NCBI GenBank assembly: GCA_015229095.1
Contig: JADGCE010000040.1
Coordinates: 1 to 9,930 of the forward strand
Reading direction: 5' to 3'
DNA length: 9,930 nucleotides
DNA from: Magnetococcales bacterium
Lineage (GTDB): Bacteria > Pseudomonadota > Magnetococcia > Magnetococcales > Magnetaquicoccaceae
Positions within the stretch are counted from its first letter, which is position 1; each line of letters begins with the position of its first letter. The position numbers and the translations under genes were made by a program. A model generated the notes under the pieces. It was not told the origin of the DNA. It did no database searches and worked only from the letters and a program-made list of their open reading frames with translations. Of this stretch, positions 1 to 8,274 are shown piece by piece.

Positions 1-995
1 TGCTGGAGCAGATGCAGGTGACGGTCGTGCTGGCTGAAAATGGCCAACAGGCCATTGACCGGGTCTTTCAGGAAAGCCTGGATGGGGTGTTGATGGATGT
101 GCACATGCCGGTCATGGATGGTTTGACGGCCACCCGGCGGATTCGGGAGGAGCCGCGTTTTGCCCATCTGCCGATCCTGGCCATGACCGCCAACGCCATG
201 TTCGGTGATCGGCAAGCCTGTTTGGAAGCAGGGATGCAGGATCATATTGCCAAGCCGGTTGACCCCGATGCCCTTTATGCCGCCCTGCTGCGCTGGATCA
301 AGCCGGCGGCACCCAAAGTTTCGGAGCCGCCGGCACGGCGGGCGTGCAACGAGGGCAATGGGCCGCTGATGCCGGAGATTGCGGGTCTGGACAGCCGTGC
401 GGGCGTTGTTCGTATGGGTGGAAATATTCGAGGTTATTTAAAACTGTTGGCGAAATTTCGCGCCAATCAGGGGGAGGCTGCGACGGCCATTCGCACGGCC
501 ATGGCCAACCAGGATCTGGCGACGGCGGAACGCCTGGCCCATACCCTGAAGGGGGTTGCCGGGGTCATTGGCGCCGATTTGCTGGCAAAACGGGCGGCCG
601 CATTGGAGCAGGCTGCCCGGCAGCGGGCGATCGCAGCGGAGATTGAACCGCTGTTGCAGGAGGCAGCGGAGGAGCTGGCGCGGCTTTGTGCCGCCGTGGA
701 GAAGGCCCTGCCCGTTGCGGATGCACCGGGTTCCCTGCTCTCCTCCGGGGAGAGGGAGGATGTGGAGCGGCGCAATCAACTGCTGAAAACAGCCGCACAT
801 CAGTTGGCCTTTTTCGATGCGGCGGTGGAGCAGACTCTTCTGGAACTGCGGCAGTGCAACCTTTCCCAGAGCACCCTGGCGTGGCTGGGCCGTATGGAGC
901 AGCAGGTTGGGCAATATGATTTTGATGAGGCAGCCGCATTGTTGAAACAGTGTGCGGAGTCACTGGAACTTCCGTGGGATGGAATGGTCGGTTGA
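1..995 (+). CDS. Hybrid sensor kinase, C-terminal part (receiver + HPt + C-terminal module), 5' truncated by window
   Basis: This is the 3' end of a gene that starts left of the window; the frame is open to base 3 (Leu-Glu-Gln before the first Met at 12). Residues below count from that Met. It begins inside a receiver domain, with about 20 residues including the acidic pair missing. The phosphoacceptor is Asp29 (VLMDVHMPVMDG), followed by the AMTAN threonine motif and Lys81 in AKPVD. An HPt domain follows, with His177 in [10 protein letters not shown] helical tail ends in QYDFDEAAALL. The receiver, HPt and tail all match the end of the next gene's product, so the missing upstream part is probably a histidine kinase. 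That is inference: a stand-alone REC-HPt protein is possible. The next start codon lies 55 bp downstream, which suggests one operon. Cytoplasmic; no membrane segment in the visible part. Confidence 0.9.
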   Translation, partial: LEQMQVTVVLAENGQQAIDRVFQESLDGVLMDVHMPVMDGLTATRRIREEPRFAHLPILAMTANAMFGDRQACLEAGMQDHIAKPVDPDALYAALLRWIKPAAPKVSEPPARRACNEGNGPLMPEIAGLDSRAGVVRMGGNIRGYLKLLAKFRANQGEAATAIRTAMANQDLATAERLAHTLKGVAGVIGADLLAKRAAALEQAARQRAIAAEIEPLLQEAAEELARLCAAVEKALPVADAPGSLLSSGEREDVERRNQLLKTAAHQLAFFDAAVEQTLLELRQCNLSQSTLAWLGRMEQQVGQYDFDEAAALLKQCAESLELPWDGMVG

Positions 996-1039
996 TGGAA
1001 GAGGGTTGGGGTTGCACAACAGAGTCGTTGGCCTGTTTT

Positions 1040-1053
1040 GGAGAGAGCAGATG
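1040..1053 (+). promoter_or_regulatory. Ribosome binding site that sets the start of the large hybrid kinase
   Basis: GGAGAG at 1040-1045 lies 5 bases before ATG 1051. The same frame is open back to an ATG at 952, but that would overlap the previous gene and add 33 residues with no domain character. The receiver domain begins right after Met 1051 (KPSILIVDD), so 1051 is the preferred start. Confidence 0.75.
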
Positions 1054-4000
1054 CAAGATGGTGCTGGAAAACCTTCCATCCTGATTGTGGATGATGCCCC
1101 GGAAAATCTGGACCTTCTCAAAGCGGCCCTGATGGATGCCTACAGGGTGCGTCCCGCTTTGAACGGTGCCCTGGCCCTGCGCCTGGCGGCCATGGAACCT
1201 CAGCCGGATCTGATTTTGCTGGATATCATGATGCCGGGCATGGATGGTTATGAGGTGTGTCGGCAACTGAAACGGGATATCCGTACCCAGGATATTCCCA
1301 TCATTTTTGTCACCGCCCGCAGCGGCGACAGGGATGAACTGGAGGGATTGCAGATGGGGGCTGTGGATTATATCACCAAACCCATCAGTCCGCCCATCGT
1401 CCAGGCCCGGGTGCGAACCCAATTGGCATTGCGCCATTTCAACCAGGAGATGGAGGAGAAAAACCGCCGTCTCTACGAAATCAACGAACGGTTGACAGAG
1501 AGCATGGAGCAGTTATCCGCATCGGAAGATCGTTTTCGCAGCCTGGTCCAGACCATTCCAGACATTGTTTACAAGATTGATGCGGAGGGCCGTTTTACCT
1601 TTCTCAACAAATCCATCGAACGGCTGGGCTATCACCAGTCCGAGCTGATCGGCAAACATTTTACGGAGATCATTCACAGTGCCGATGTGCCGGAGGTCTC
1701 TCTCTCCCAGGTGTTGGAGCGGATAGGCAGCGGCACTCCCAATCCCGGGCAAAAGGTTTTTGATGAACGACGCTCCGGGGTGCGGATGACCGTCGGGTTG
1801 GAATTGCATCTGAAAGCCAAAGGAGGTCGGTCGGCGGAGGTCTATGAGCTGAAAAACATTGATCGTCATCTGCTGAGCGTGGAGGTGAACAGCACCGGTT
1901 TGTACGGAGATGTGGGCAATGAAACCTCCTATCGGAGCCGTCAATATATCGGCACCGTGGGGGTGATCCGGGATATCACCGATCGACAGAAGGCCCAGCA
2001 TGCTTTCATGGAGGAGCGCAAACTGCTCCGGCAGTTGATCGACACCGTCCCCTTGCCGATTTTTCTTTTTGAGGGGCATGGCAAACTGATGATGGGCAAC
2101 GAGGCTTTCCGCGCTTTTGTCGGGTGCGGAGAGAAGGGAGTAGAAGGAAGCATGCTGATGGAGCTTTTTGGTGCGGATGCGCGACCCAAACTCCAGGCCT
2201 TGTTGACGCGCCTGCTGGATGACTCAACCACCGATCGCCTGCGGCAGGAGGTGAACGTGGCAGACAGCACCGGGCAGGAGCGTGTTCTGGAGGTGATTTT
2301 GCTCTCTTTTCATCGGGTTGCCCAGACCCTGCCCACCATTATTGGGGTTTTTGTGGATGTAACGGAACAGCGGGCAGCCATGGCCCAGTTGGTACAGGCC
2401 AGAGAGCAGGCGGTGGAGTTGGCGGAAAAGGCTGAGCAGGGCAGTCGGGCCAAAGGGGAATTTTTGGCCAACATGAGCCATGAAATTCGCACGCCCCTCA
2501 ACGCGGTGATCGGCCTGACCCATTTGTGCATGCAGACCCCGTTGACCAGTCAGCAGTGGGATTATCTCAGCAAGGTCAGCATCAGTGCCAATGTCCTGTT
2601 GCAACTGATTAACGATATCCTGGATTTTTCCAAGATTGAGGCGGGCAAGCTGGTCATGGAGCAGGTGGACTTTGTCCTGGATGAACTGCTGGGCCGTGTG
2701 CTGGTGCTTCTGGGTGGCAAAAGTCAGGAAAAGGGCTTGGAATTGTTGCTGGATACCCACAAAAAAGTTCCCCGTCTCCTGTGCGGGGATAGCCACCGGT
2801 TGGGGCAGGTGTTGACCAATCTGGTCAGCAACGCCATCAAGTTTACCGAAACGGGTGAGATCTCCATCACCACCGAGTTGCTGGAAGAGAGTGCCGATGG
2901 CGTGGTGCTGCAATTTTCCGTGCGGGATAGCGGTATCGGTCTGTCACCGGAGCAGATGGGCAGGCTGTTTCAGGAATTTTCCCAGGGAGATGCCTCTGTC
3001 ACCCGCAAATATGGGGGCACCGGGTTGGGGCTGGCGATCTGCAAGCGTCTGGTGGCATTGATGGGGGGAGACATTTGGGTGGAGAGCACGTTGGGGGAGG
3101 GCAGTTGTTTTTGTTTTACCGCCCGTTTTGGTCGTGCCCGCCCGTTGACCGGGCGGGATCCCCCTGGGGTGTTTGTTTGCAATCAGCACATCCTGGTGGT
3201 GGACGACAGCGAGGGGGTCAGGAAAGTTGTCATGGGCTATCTGGGGATATTGCAGGCCCGCTCTCTTTGCGTCGCAAGCGGCGCAGAGGCTGTGGCCGCC
3301 GTGGAGTTTGCGGATGCAGAGCATCCCTTTGATCTGATTTTAATGGACTGGAAAATGCCCGGCATGGATGGCTTGCAGACCGCCCGACAGATCAAACAGC
3401 ACCGCTCTCTCAAAAAAATTCCTTCGATCATTCTAATGACGGCCTATGGCGCGGATGGCATGCTTTCGGAAGCCGAGGTTGCGGAGATGCTGGATGGTCT
3501 TCTGATGAAGCCGGTTACTCTCAACGGATTGTCGGAGGCCATTCTGCTGGCCAGAGAAGGCATTCCGGCCCAACGGGGCAGGCCGGCGGAGAAGGGGAGA
3601 TCATTGGCAGGATTCCGGGTGCTTGTGGCAGAGGATAACGAAATCAACCAGCAGGTGGCCAGGGAGCTGTTGACACAGGTGGGTGTGCAGGTGTTTGTGG
3701 CCAACAACGGCCAGGAAGCGGTGACGTTGGCCGCCCAGGAATCGATGGATGCCATTTTGATGGATCTGCAGATGCCTGTCATGGATGGGTTGACGGCCAC
3801 CCGCCTGCTGCGGCAGAGCCAGGAGAGCCAACGGGTGCCCATCATCGCCATGACCGCCAATGCCATGGCAGGGGATCGGGAAACCTGTCTCGAAGCCGGT
3901 ATGAACGATCATATTGCCAAACCGGTGGCGCCGGAGGAGATGTATGCCACGTTGTCCCGATGGTTGCCCCCGCGCACGACCGAAGCGGGACAACCTTCAT

Positions 4001-4665
4001 CCCGGCCTCCCGGAGAGCCGGAGAGGGTTCCGCCGTTACCCCCGGTGCCCGGTATCGATCAGCTGAAAGGTTTGCGCAACGTGGGGGGAAACCCCATTCT
4101 CTATCGCGCCCTGCTGCTCAAGTTTGCCCGCAATCAGGGCGGGGCGTGCGGGTTGATGGAGCGTTGTCTGGCCCAGGGTAACGGCCATGCCCTGGAACAG
4201 ACGGCCCACACCCTGAAAGGGGTTGCGGCGACGGTGGGGGCTCTATTTCTGGCAGAGTGGGCGGGGCGTATTGAACAATTATCGAAAACCCCGGAAGAGT
4301 GGGTGGCGATTCCGCCCCTGTTGGCCCTGGCGAGCAGTGCCCTGGCGGTCATGGTTGCCGCCATTGAAACCACCCTGGTCAAACCGGAGCCGTTGACAGA
4401 GGATGCGCAGCCCATCGGCAGGGCTTCGGCGGCAGAGTGGGCCCCCCTGTTTCGGCAGGCGGCGCAACTGTTTCTTGCGTTTGACTCATCCGTGGAGGGC
4501 GTGGTGGCGGAAATGAGGAGAGTGCTGGGGCAACAAGGTGCGCACCGGCAGTGGTTGGAGGCCATTCAGGCAGCATTGGGCTGTTATGATTTTGAGCGAG
4601 GACTTGCCTTGCTCCATGGTTGGGCGGCGGAGGAGGGGATTCACCTGGGAGATGAGCCATCATGA
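1051..4665 (+). CDS. Soluble hybrid histidine kinase, REC-PAS-PAS-HisKA-HATPase-REC-REC-HPt
   Basis: A 1204-residue phosphorelay kinase. Domains in order: REC1 about 8-125 (Asp14/Asp15, phospho-Asp58, Thr88, Lys110); a charged helical linker; PAS1 about 158-312 with a long insert; PAS2 about 320-442; a coiled-coil linker; HisKA with His477 in [14 protein letters not shown]; HATPase_c about 580-692 (N-box Asn590/Asn594, G1 DSGIG 626-630, G2 GGTGLG 655-660); REC2 about 712-832 (Asp718/719, Asp766, Thr797, Lys820); REC3 about 854-972 (Glu861/Asp862, Asp905, Thr935, Lys957); a Pro-rich linker; HPt with His1053 in AHTLKGVAA; and a tail with [11 protein letters not shown]. Every phosphotransfer residue is intact, so autophosphorylation and an internal relay are expected. 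There is no signal peptide or transmembrane segment, so it should be cytoplasmic. The ligand of the PAS domains cannot be read from sequence. The stop overlaps the next start (ATGA), pointing to translational coupling with the HD-GYP regulator, its likely output. Confidence 0.95.
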   Translation: MQDGAGKPSILIVDDAPENLDLLKAALMDAYRVRPALNGALALRLAAMEPQPDLILLDIMMPGMDGYEVCRQLKRDIRTQDIPIIFVTARSGDRDELEGLQMGAVDYITKPISPPIVQARVRTQLALRHFNQEMEEKNRRLYEINERLTESMEQLSASEDRFRSLVQTIPDIVYKIDAEGRFTFLNKSIERLGYHQSELIGKHFTEIIHSADVPEVSLSQVLERIGSGTPNPGQKVFDERRSGVRMTVGLELHLKAKGGRSAEVYELKNIDRHLLSVEVNSTGLYGDVGNETSYRSRQYIGTVGVIRDITDRQKAQHAFMEERKLLRQLIDTVPLPIFLFEGHGKLMMGNEAFRAFVGCGEKGVEGSMLMELFGADARPKLQALLTRLLDDSTTDRLRQEVNVADSTGQERVLEVILLSFHRVAQTLPTIIGVFVDVTEQRAAMAQLVQAREQAVELAEKAEQGSRAKGEFLANMSHEIRTPLNAVIGLTHLCMQTPLTSQQWDYLSKVSISANVLLQLINDILDFSKIEAGKLVMEQVDFVLDELLGRVLVLLGGKSQEKGLELLLDTHKKVPRLLCGDSHRLGQVLTNLVSNAIKFTETGEISITTELLEESADGVVLQFSVRDSGIGLSPEQMGRLFQEFSQGDASVTRKYGGTGLGLAICKRLVALMGGDIWVESTLGEGSCFCFTARFGRARPLTGRDPPGVFVCNQHILVVDDSEGVRKVVMGYLGILQARSLCVASGAEAVAAVEFADAEHPFDLILMDWKMPGMDGLQTARQIKQHRSLKKIPSIILMTAYGADGMLSEAEVAEMLDGLLMKPVTLNGLSEAILLAREGIPAQRGRPAEKGRSLAGFRVLVAEDNEINQQVARELLTQVGVQVFVANNGQEAVTLAAQESMDAILMDLQMPVMDGLTATRLLRQSQESQRVPIIAMTANAMAGDRETCLEAGMNDHIAKPVAPEEMYATLSRWLPPRTTEAGQPSSRPPGEPERVPPLPPVPGIDQLKGLRNVGGNPILYRALLLKFARNQGGACGLMERCLAQGNGHALEQTAHTLKGVAATVGALFLAEWAGRIEQLSKTPEEWVAIPPLLALASSALAVMVAAIETTLVKPEPLTEDAQPIGRASAAEWAPLFRQAAQLFLAFDSSVEGVVAEMRRVLGQQGAHRQWLEAIQAALGCYDFERGLALLHGWAAEEGIHLGDEPS

Positions 4666-5756
4666 TGCAGACGAGAAAGGGTGCGCAAAAGACGGTCCTG
4701 ATTGTGGATGATACACCAGAAAATTTGGATGTGTTGAAAGGGGTGCTCTCCCCTCACTACCGGGTCCAGGTGGCCACCAACGGGCGGGTAGCCCTCAAGG
4801 TGGTTTTCTCTGCCAATCCGCCGGACTTGGTTTTGTTGGATGTCATGATGCCGGAGATGGATGGTTACACGGTGTGCCGGTTGCTGAAGGAGGATGCCCG
4901 TTCCCGCAATATCCCTGTTTTGTTTGTCACCGCCCGATCCGAGGTGGAAGATGAGTTGCAGGGCTTTCTTCTGGGGGCGGCGGATTATCTGGTCAAGCCG
5001 GTCAGCCCGCCCATTGTCCTGGCTCGGGTCCAGACCCATCTGGCGATGCACGACCAGAAAAAAATGCTGGAGGATCAGGTGGCCCTGCGGACTGCCCAGT
5101 TGCAGATTCGCAATTTGGAGTTGGAAGAGACCCGTCAGGAGGTGATCCACCAATTGGGCCGGGCCGCCGAGTATCGGGACAACGAGACCGGCCTGCACGT
5201 CATTCGCATGAGCCATTATACCCGGCTCTTGGCTCTGCGTGCCGGCTTGAGTGAACCGGAGGCCGATCTGTTGATGCAGGCTGCTCCCATGCATGATCTG
5301 GGCAAAATTGGCATTCCTGATCAGATTCTTCTCAAACCCGGCAAGCTGACCCATGAGGAGTTTGCCATTATGAAGAGACATCCTGTAATAGGCTACCATA
5401 TTATCGGCAAACAAAAATCCGCTATCATGAACCTTGGAGCCACGATCGCCCTGACCCACCATGAAAAGTGGAATGGTACAGGATATCCGCGCCAGTTGGC
5501 GGGGGAGGAGATTCCTCTGGCGGGTCGTCTGACGGCGGTTGGGGATGTTTTTGATGCCCTGACTTCGGTGCGGCCCTACAAGAGGGCCTGGACGGTGGAG
5601 GATGCCCTGGAGTTGATCCGTTCGGAGTCGGGGAGCCACTTTGATCCCAAACTGGCGACCCTTTTTGTTGGTATGAAAGAGGCCATTCTGGCCGTCAAGG
5701 AGCAGTATGCGGATGCTACGGTGGCTGGAGAGTTACACCCATTTCCGGTGGCCTGA
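4662..5756 (+). CDS. REC-HD-GYP response regulator, predicted cyclic-di-GMP phosphodiesterase (RpfG-like)
   Basis: A 364-residue protein. Residues 11-125 form a receiver (Asp16/Asp17, phospho-Asp60 in VLLDVMMPEMDG, Thr90, Lys112). Residues about 128-160 form a helical linker, and about 165-340 an HD-GYP domain. Visible metal-site and signature residues are Glu175 and His179 (ETGLH), His211-Asp212 (MHDLGKIGIPD), His240, His266-His267, Gly-Tyr-Pro 274-276 (HHEKWNGTGYP) and Asp295 (VGDVFDAL). HD-GYP proteins of this build hydrolyse c-di-GMP, and phosphorylation of the receiver usually controls activity. That function is family knowledge; the complete motif set makes activity plausible. It starts inside the stop codon of the hybrid kinase (ATGA), with GGGAGA at 4647-4652 as a likely ribosome site. 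A second ATG directly follows at 4665, so the start could shift by one codon. Its receiver closely resembles REC1 of the upstream kinase. Confidence 0.95.
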   Translation: MMQTRKGAQKTVLIVDDTPENLDVLKGVLSPHYRVQVATNGRVALKVVFSANPPDLVLLDVMMPEMDGYTVCRLLKEDARSRNIPVLFVTARSEVEDELQGFLLGAADYLVKPVSPPIVLARVQTHLAMHDQKKMLEDQVALRTAQLQIRNLELEETRQEVIHQLGRAAEYRDNETGLHVIRMSHYTRLLALRAGLSEPEADLLMQAAPMHDLGKIGIPDQILLKPGKLTHEEFAIMKRHPVIGYHIIGKQKSAIMNLGATIALTHHEKWNGTGYPRQLAGEEIPLAGRLTAVGDVFDALTSVRPYKRAWTVEDALELIRSESGSHFDPKLATLFVGMKEAILAVKEQYADATVAGELHPFPVA

Positions 5757-5803
5757 TGGATGCTGTTTGTTGCCTGTATCGTCGGTTCCTGGAGAGTTTC
5801 CAA

Positions 5804-5826
5804 AGGTATGACACCCTCTCATACCT
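5804..5826. repeat. Perfect 8-bp inverted repeat between HD-GYP gene and ParB-like gene
   Basis: AGGTATGA at 5804-5811 and TCATACCT at 5819-5826 are exact reverse complements around a 7-base spacer. It lies 47 bases after the HD-GYP stop and 55 bases before the ParB-like start. No T-run follows on either strand, so it is not a classical rho-independent terminator. It could be a transcription-factor operator, or a hairpin in an mRNA that runs through both genes. I see no convincing promoter in the 125-bp gap. Confidence 0.5.
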
Positions 5827-5881
5827 GTATTGGCTTGCGCAGAGGGGGATCACAGATGCATGACCTGGAGGCAAAGCTCAA

Positions 5882-6694
5882 ATGAAACATGCGCATCATC
5901 CGTTGGAAGTGGGCGATATTTTTGTATTGCCGGTTGCCAAAGTACGACCCACCCAGTTTTCCATTGGTCTCGTTTCGGTGGATTGCAAAAAACGTCAGGT
6001 AGAGGAGACATTTGCCTCTGGCCGGATGGATGATTTTTTGCGCCAGGAGGGGCGTCTGGTGCCTGTGGTCATCGGTCCGGGGGATGAGCTGTTCATCACC
6101 GACCACCACCACCTCTCCACGGCGGTTTGGCGGGCGGATATTCCTGAGGAGTCCAAGCATGTGTACGGCTACATCCTGCAGGATTGGTCCGAAAAGCATC
6201 CCGATCTTTTCTGGCGGGAGATGATCGAAAACAATTTGACCTGGTTGTATGACGACAAGGGCGATGGTCCCCTCAACCCTCATCTGTTGCCCAGATCCAT
6301 AGGCCACATTCTCAACGATCCCTACCGTACCCTCTCCCGCTGGTTGCGGGATTGTGGCTGCTATACCAAGGATTCCTTGAAAGACAAAACCCACCTGGTG
6401 GATGTCAAGGCCAAATATGTCCCGGAGAGCCATGCCAAGGCTTTTTTCATTGAATTCCGCTGGGCCAACTTTTTGCGGGCCAATGTCAAGCTGGAGTTGA
6501 AAAAAGCTGATTTTTCACGCACCTGTGAAACGATGCCCTATTCATCCCTCTATCTGACGAAAGAGGTGGAGGCCCTGATCAAGGCGTTTGATATCGTGGT
6601 CTCTCTGATTGGGTGCCAGCAGTTGCGCGGGGTCACCTATGACAAGCATGGCTGTCTGGTGAAACTGCCGCATCCGGAAGCGGTCAAAGAGTGA
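5882..6694 (+). CDS. ParB-like (ParBc_2 type) protein, function unknown
   Basis: A 270-residue protein I recognise as a ParBc_2-type (putative ParB-like nuclease) family member. Supporting features are the N-terminal LEVGDIFVLPVAKVRPTQFSIG stretch, the VPVVIGPGDELFITDHHHL core with consecutive histidines at 75-77 after Asp74, the middle NDPYRTLSRWLRDCGCYTK motif and the late FIEFRWANFLRAN motif. Together these cover nearly the full length. There is no obvious helix-turn-helix and no ParA partner nearby, so plasmid or chromosome partitioning is unlikely. The nuclease label in this family is a fold-based guess, and the true reaction is unknown. No signal peptide or membrane helix is visible. 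GGAGG at 5867-5871 is placed 10 bases before ATG 5882, supporting this start. It is co-oriented with the signalling genes but separated by 125 bp, so operon membership is uncertain. It converges on glnA. Confidence 0.8.
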   Translation: MKHAHHPLEVGDIFVLPVAKVRPTQFSIGLVSVDCKKRQVEETFASGRMDDFLRQEGRLVPVVIGPGDELFITDHHHLSTAVWRADIPEESKHVYGYILQDWSEKHPDLFWREMIENNLTWLYDDKGDGPLNPHLLPRSIGHILNDPYRTLSRWLRDCGCYTKDSLKDKTHLVDVKAKYVPESHAKAFFIEFRWANFLRANVKLELKKADFSRTCETMPYSSLYLTKEVEALIKAFDIVVSLIGCQQLRGVTYDKHGCLVKLPHPEAVKE

Positions 6695-6721
6695 CGGCTG
6701 CAGAGCCCACGGCGAGATCAT

Positions 6722-6752
6722 AAAAAAACCGGGGGGGCAAATGCCTCCCCGG
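6722..6752 (-). terminator. Rho-independent terminator of the amt-glnA unit
   Basis: Read on the minus strand, a GC-rich stem (CCGGGGAGGC, loop ATTT, GCCCCCCCGG; one A-C mismatch) is followed directly by seven T residues (the A-run at 6722-6728 on the plus strand). It starts 46 bases past the glnA stop. In the plus direction the stem is intact with a G-U pair but is followed by only a short T-run, so it may stop the ParB-like transcript weakly at best. Confidence 0.88.
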
Positions 6753-6766
6753 CGCCTTTCCCCAAG

Positions 6767-6789
6767 ACGGGGCACCATCGATGCCCCGT
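6767..6789. repeat. Perfect 8-bp inverted repeat (hairpin) between glnA stop and terminator
   Basis: ACGGGGCA at 6767-6774 pairs exactly with TGCCCCGT at 6782-6789 around a 7-base loop. It sits 9 bases after the end of glnA on the minus strand and just before the T-tailed terminator, so the glnA mRNA would end in two consecutive stem-loops. It lacks its own T-run. A role in 3'-end protection or assisting termination is inference. Confidence 0.6.
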
Positions 6790-6798
6790 TCTGAGATT

Positions 6799-8220
6799 TC
6801 AGGCACTGTAGTACATGTCAAACTCCACGGGGTGGGGGGTGTGCTCGGTGCGATGCACCTCGTGCATTTTCAGCTCGATCCAGGCATCGATCAGATCATC
6901 GCTGAAGACATCCCCTTTCTTGAGATATTCTCTGTCCTTGTCCAGGGATTCCAGGGCTTCCCGCAGGGAGCCGCACACCGTGGGAATATTTTTCAACTCT
7001 TCGGGCGGCAGATCGTAGAGATTTTTGTCCATGGGCGCGCCGGGATCGATTTTGTTCTCGATGCCATCCAATCCGGCCATCAGCAGGGCGGCAAAAGCCA
7101 GGTAGGGATTGGAAGCGGGATCGGGGAAACGGATCTCGCAGCGTTTGCCTTTGGGGGAGGAGGCTGCGGGAATGCGAATGCTCGCCGACCGGTTGCGGGC
7201 CGAATGGGCCAGGAGCACCGGCGCCTCAAAGCCGGGGATCAGCCGCTTGTAGGAGTTGGTGGTGCTGTTGGTGAAGGCGTTCAGGGAGCGGGCATGTTTT
7301 TTGATGCCGCCGATAAAGTGCAGGGCCAGGTCCGACAGGTCGGCATAGCGGGAGCCGGAAAAAAGGGGTTTGCCCTCTTTCCAGAGGGAGATATGCACAT
7401 GCATGCCAGAGCCGTTGTCGCCGCCCATGGGTTTGGGCATGAAGGTGACGGTCTTCCCGGCGTTGTGTGCCACGTTGTGGACCACATATTTATACTTTTG
7501 AATGTTGTCGGCCATGCTGAGCAGATCGCCAAACTGCATGTCGATTTCGCATTGCCCGGCGGTTGCCACCTCGTGGTGATGAAACTCGATGACGATACCC
7601 ATCTCTTCCATGAGGGTGGCCATTTCGGAGCGGAGATCCTGGAAGGAGTCCACGGGAGGCACGGGAAAATAGCCGCCCTTGATGCCGGGACGATGGCCGG
7701 TATTGCCCTCTTCATAGTCGGTGTCGGAGTTCCAGCTTCCCTCTTCCGAATCGATGTAGGAGCTCACCTGGTTGATGCTGACCTTGTAGCGCACGGAATC
7801 GAAGATAAAAAACTCTGCCTCCGGACCGCAATAGCAGGTATCGGCAATGCCGCTGAACTGCAGGTAGGCTCCAGCCCGTCTGGCCACGGCCCTGGGATCC
7901 CGGCTGTAACCCTCGCCTGTGAAGGGATCCACCACGTCGCAGACCAGAATCATGGTGGTCATGTCGGTGAAGGGATCCAGGACGGCGGTTTTGGGATCCG
8001 GCTTGAATACCATGTCTGACTGGTGAATCTCGCACCAACCAGCGATGGATGATCCGTCAAAGCCAAACCCGCTTTCAAAAACCTCCTCGGTCAACCGTCT
8101 GGCCGGGGTTGTGATGTGTTGCCATTTGCCGTGAAAGTCGGTAAACCGAAAATCCACAAACTTGACATCGTGTTCTTCTACCATGGCCAAAGCCTTGCGA
8201 ATCGCATCTTGGTCAGACAT
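6799..8220 (-). CDS. glnA: Glutamine synthetase, type I
   Basis: A 473-residue protein, close to the usual 468-475 for GSI. It makes glutamine from glutamate, ammonia and ATP, the main ammonia-capturing step, in the cytoplasm as a dodecamer. Visible signatures are the N-terminal [11 protein letters not shown] stretch (52-62); GPEAEFFIF with metal-site Glu134/Glu136; [16 protein letters not shown] with Glu217/Glu225; [10 protein letters not shown] with His274; [10 protein letters not shown] with Arg326 and Glu332; [12 protein letters not shown] with Arg344/Arg349; [13 protein letters not shown] with Arg364; and the C-terminal [10 protein letters not shown]. Tyr402 in NLYDLPPEE is the adenylylation site of GSI-beta enzymes, so control by a GlnE-type adenylyltransferase and PII is likely. 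AGAGGA on the minus strand (8228-8233) lies 7 bases before the ATG. It lies 54 bp downstream of amt on the same strand and is probably co-transcribed. Nothing is missing. Confidence 0.98.
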   Translation of the reverse strand: MSDQDAIRKALAMVEEHDVKFVDFRFTDFHGKWQHITTPARRLTEEVFESGFGFDGSSIAGWCEIHQSDMVFKPDPKTAVLDPFTDMTTMILVCDVVDPFTGEGYSRDPRAVARRAGAYLQFSGIADTCYCGPEAEFFIFDSVRYKVSINQVSSYIDSEEGSWNSDTDYEEGNTGHRPGIKGGYFPVPPVDSFQDLRSEMATLMEEMGIVIEFHHHEVATAGQCEIDMQFGDLLSMADNIQKYKYVVHNVAHNAGKTVTFMPKPMGGDNGSGMHVHISLWKEGKPLFSGSRYADLSDLALHFIGGIKKHARSLNAFTNSTTNSYKRLIPGFEAPVLLAHSARNRSASIRIPAASSPKGKRCEIRFPDPASNPYLAFAALLMAGLDGIENKIDPGAPMDKNLYDLPPEELKNIPTVCGSLREALESLDKDREYLKKGDVFSDDLIDAWIELKMHEVHRTEHTPHPVEFDMYYSA

Positions 8221-8274
8221 ACCTGGTTCCTCTGTAAATGGAAAATGGATGGTGGGATTGTAAAAAAAAGCACG

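Noticed and set aside
952..1050. Longer N-terminus of the large hybrid kinase starting at 952 or 979
   Set aside because: It overlaps the preceding gene, has no clear ribosome site and adds residues without domain similarity; ATG 1051 has a good ribosome site.
4641..5639. 332-residue minus-strand frame opposite the HD-GYP gene
   Set aside because: The plus-strand product has complete REC and HD-GYP motifs, and the antisense frame has no recognisable features.
6781..8019. 412-residue open frame on the plus strand opposite glnA
   Set aside because: It is antisense to a fully conserved glnA, and its Gly/His/Val-rich composition is what the reverse complement of GC-rich coding DNA gives. It is a shadow frame.
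8221..8274. Separate promoter for glnA in the amt-glnA gap
   Set aside because: The minus strand has a TACAAT after an eight-T run, but no -35 element at suitable spacing, so it was not annotated.
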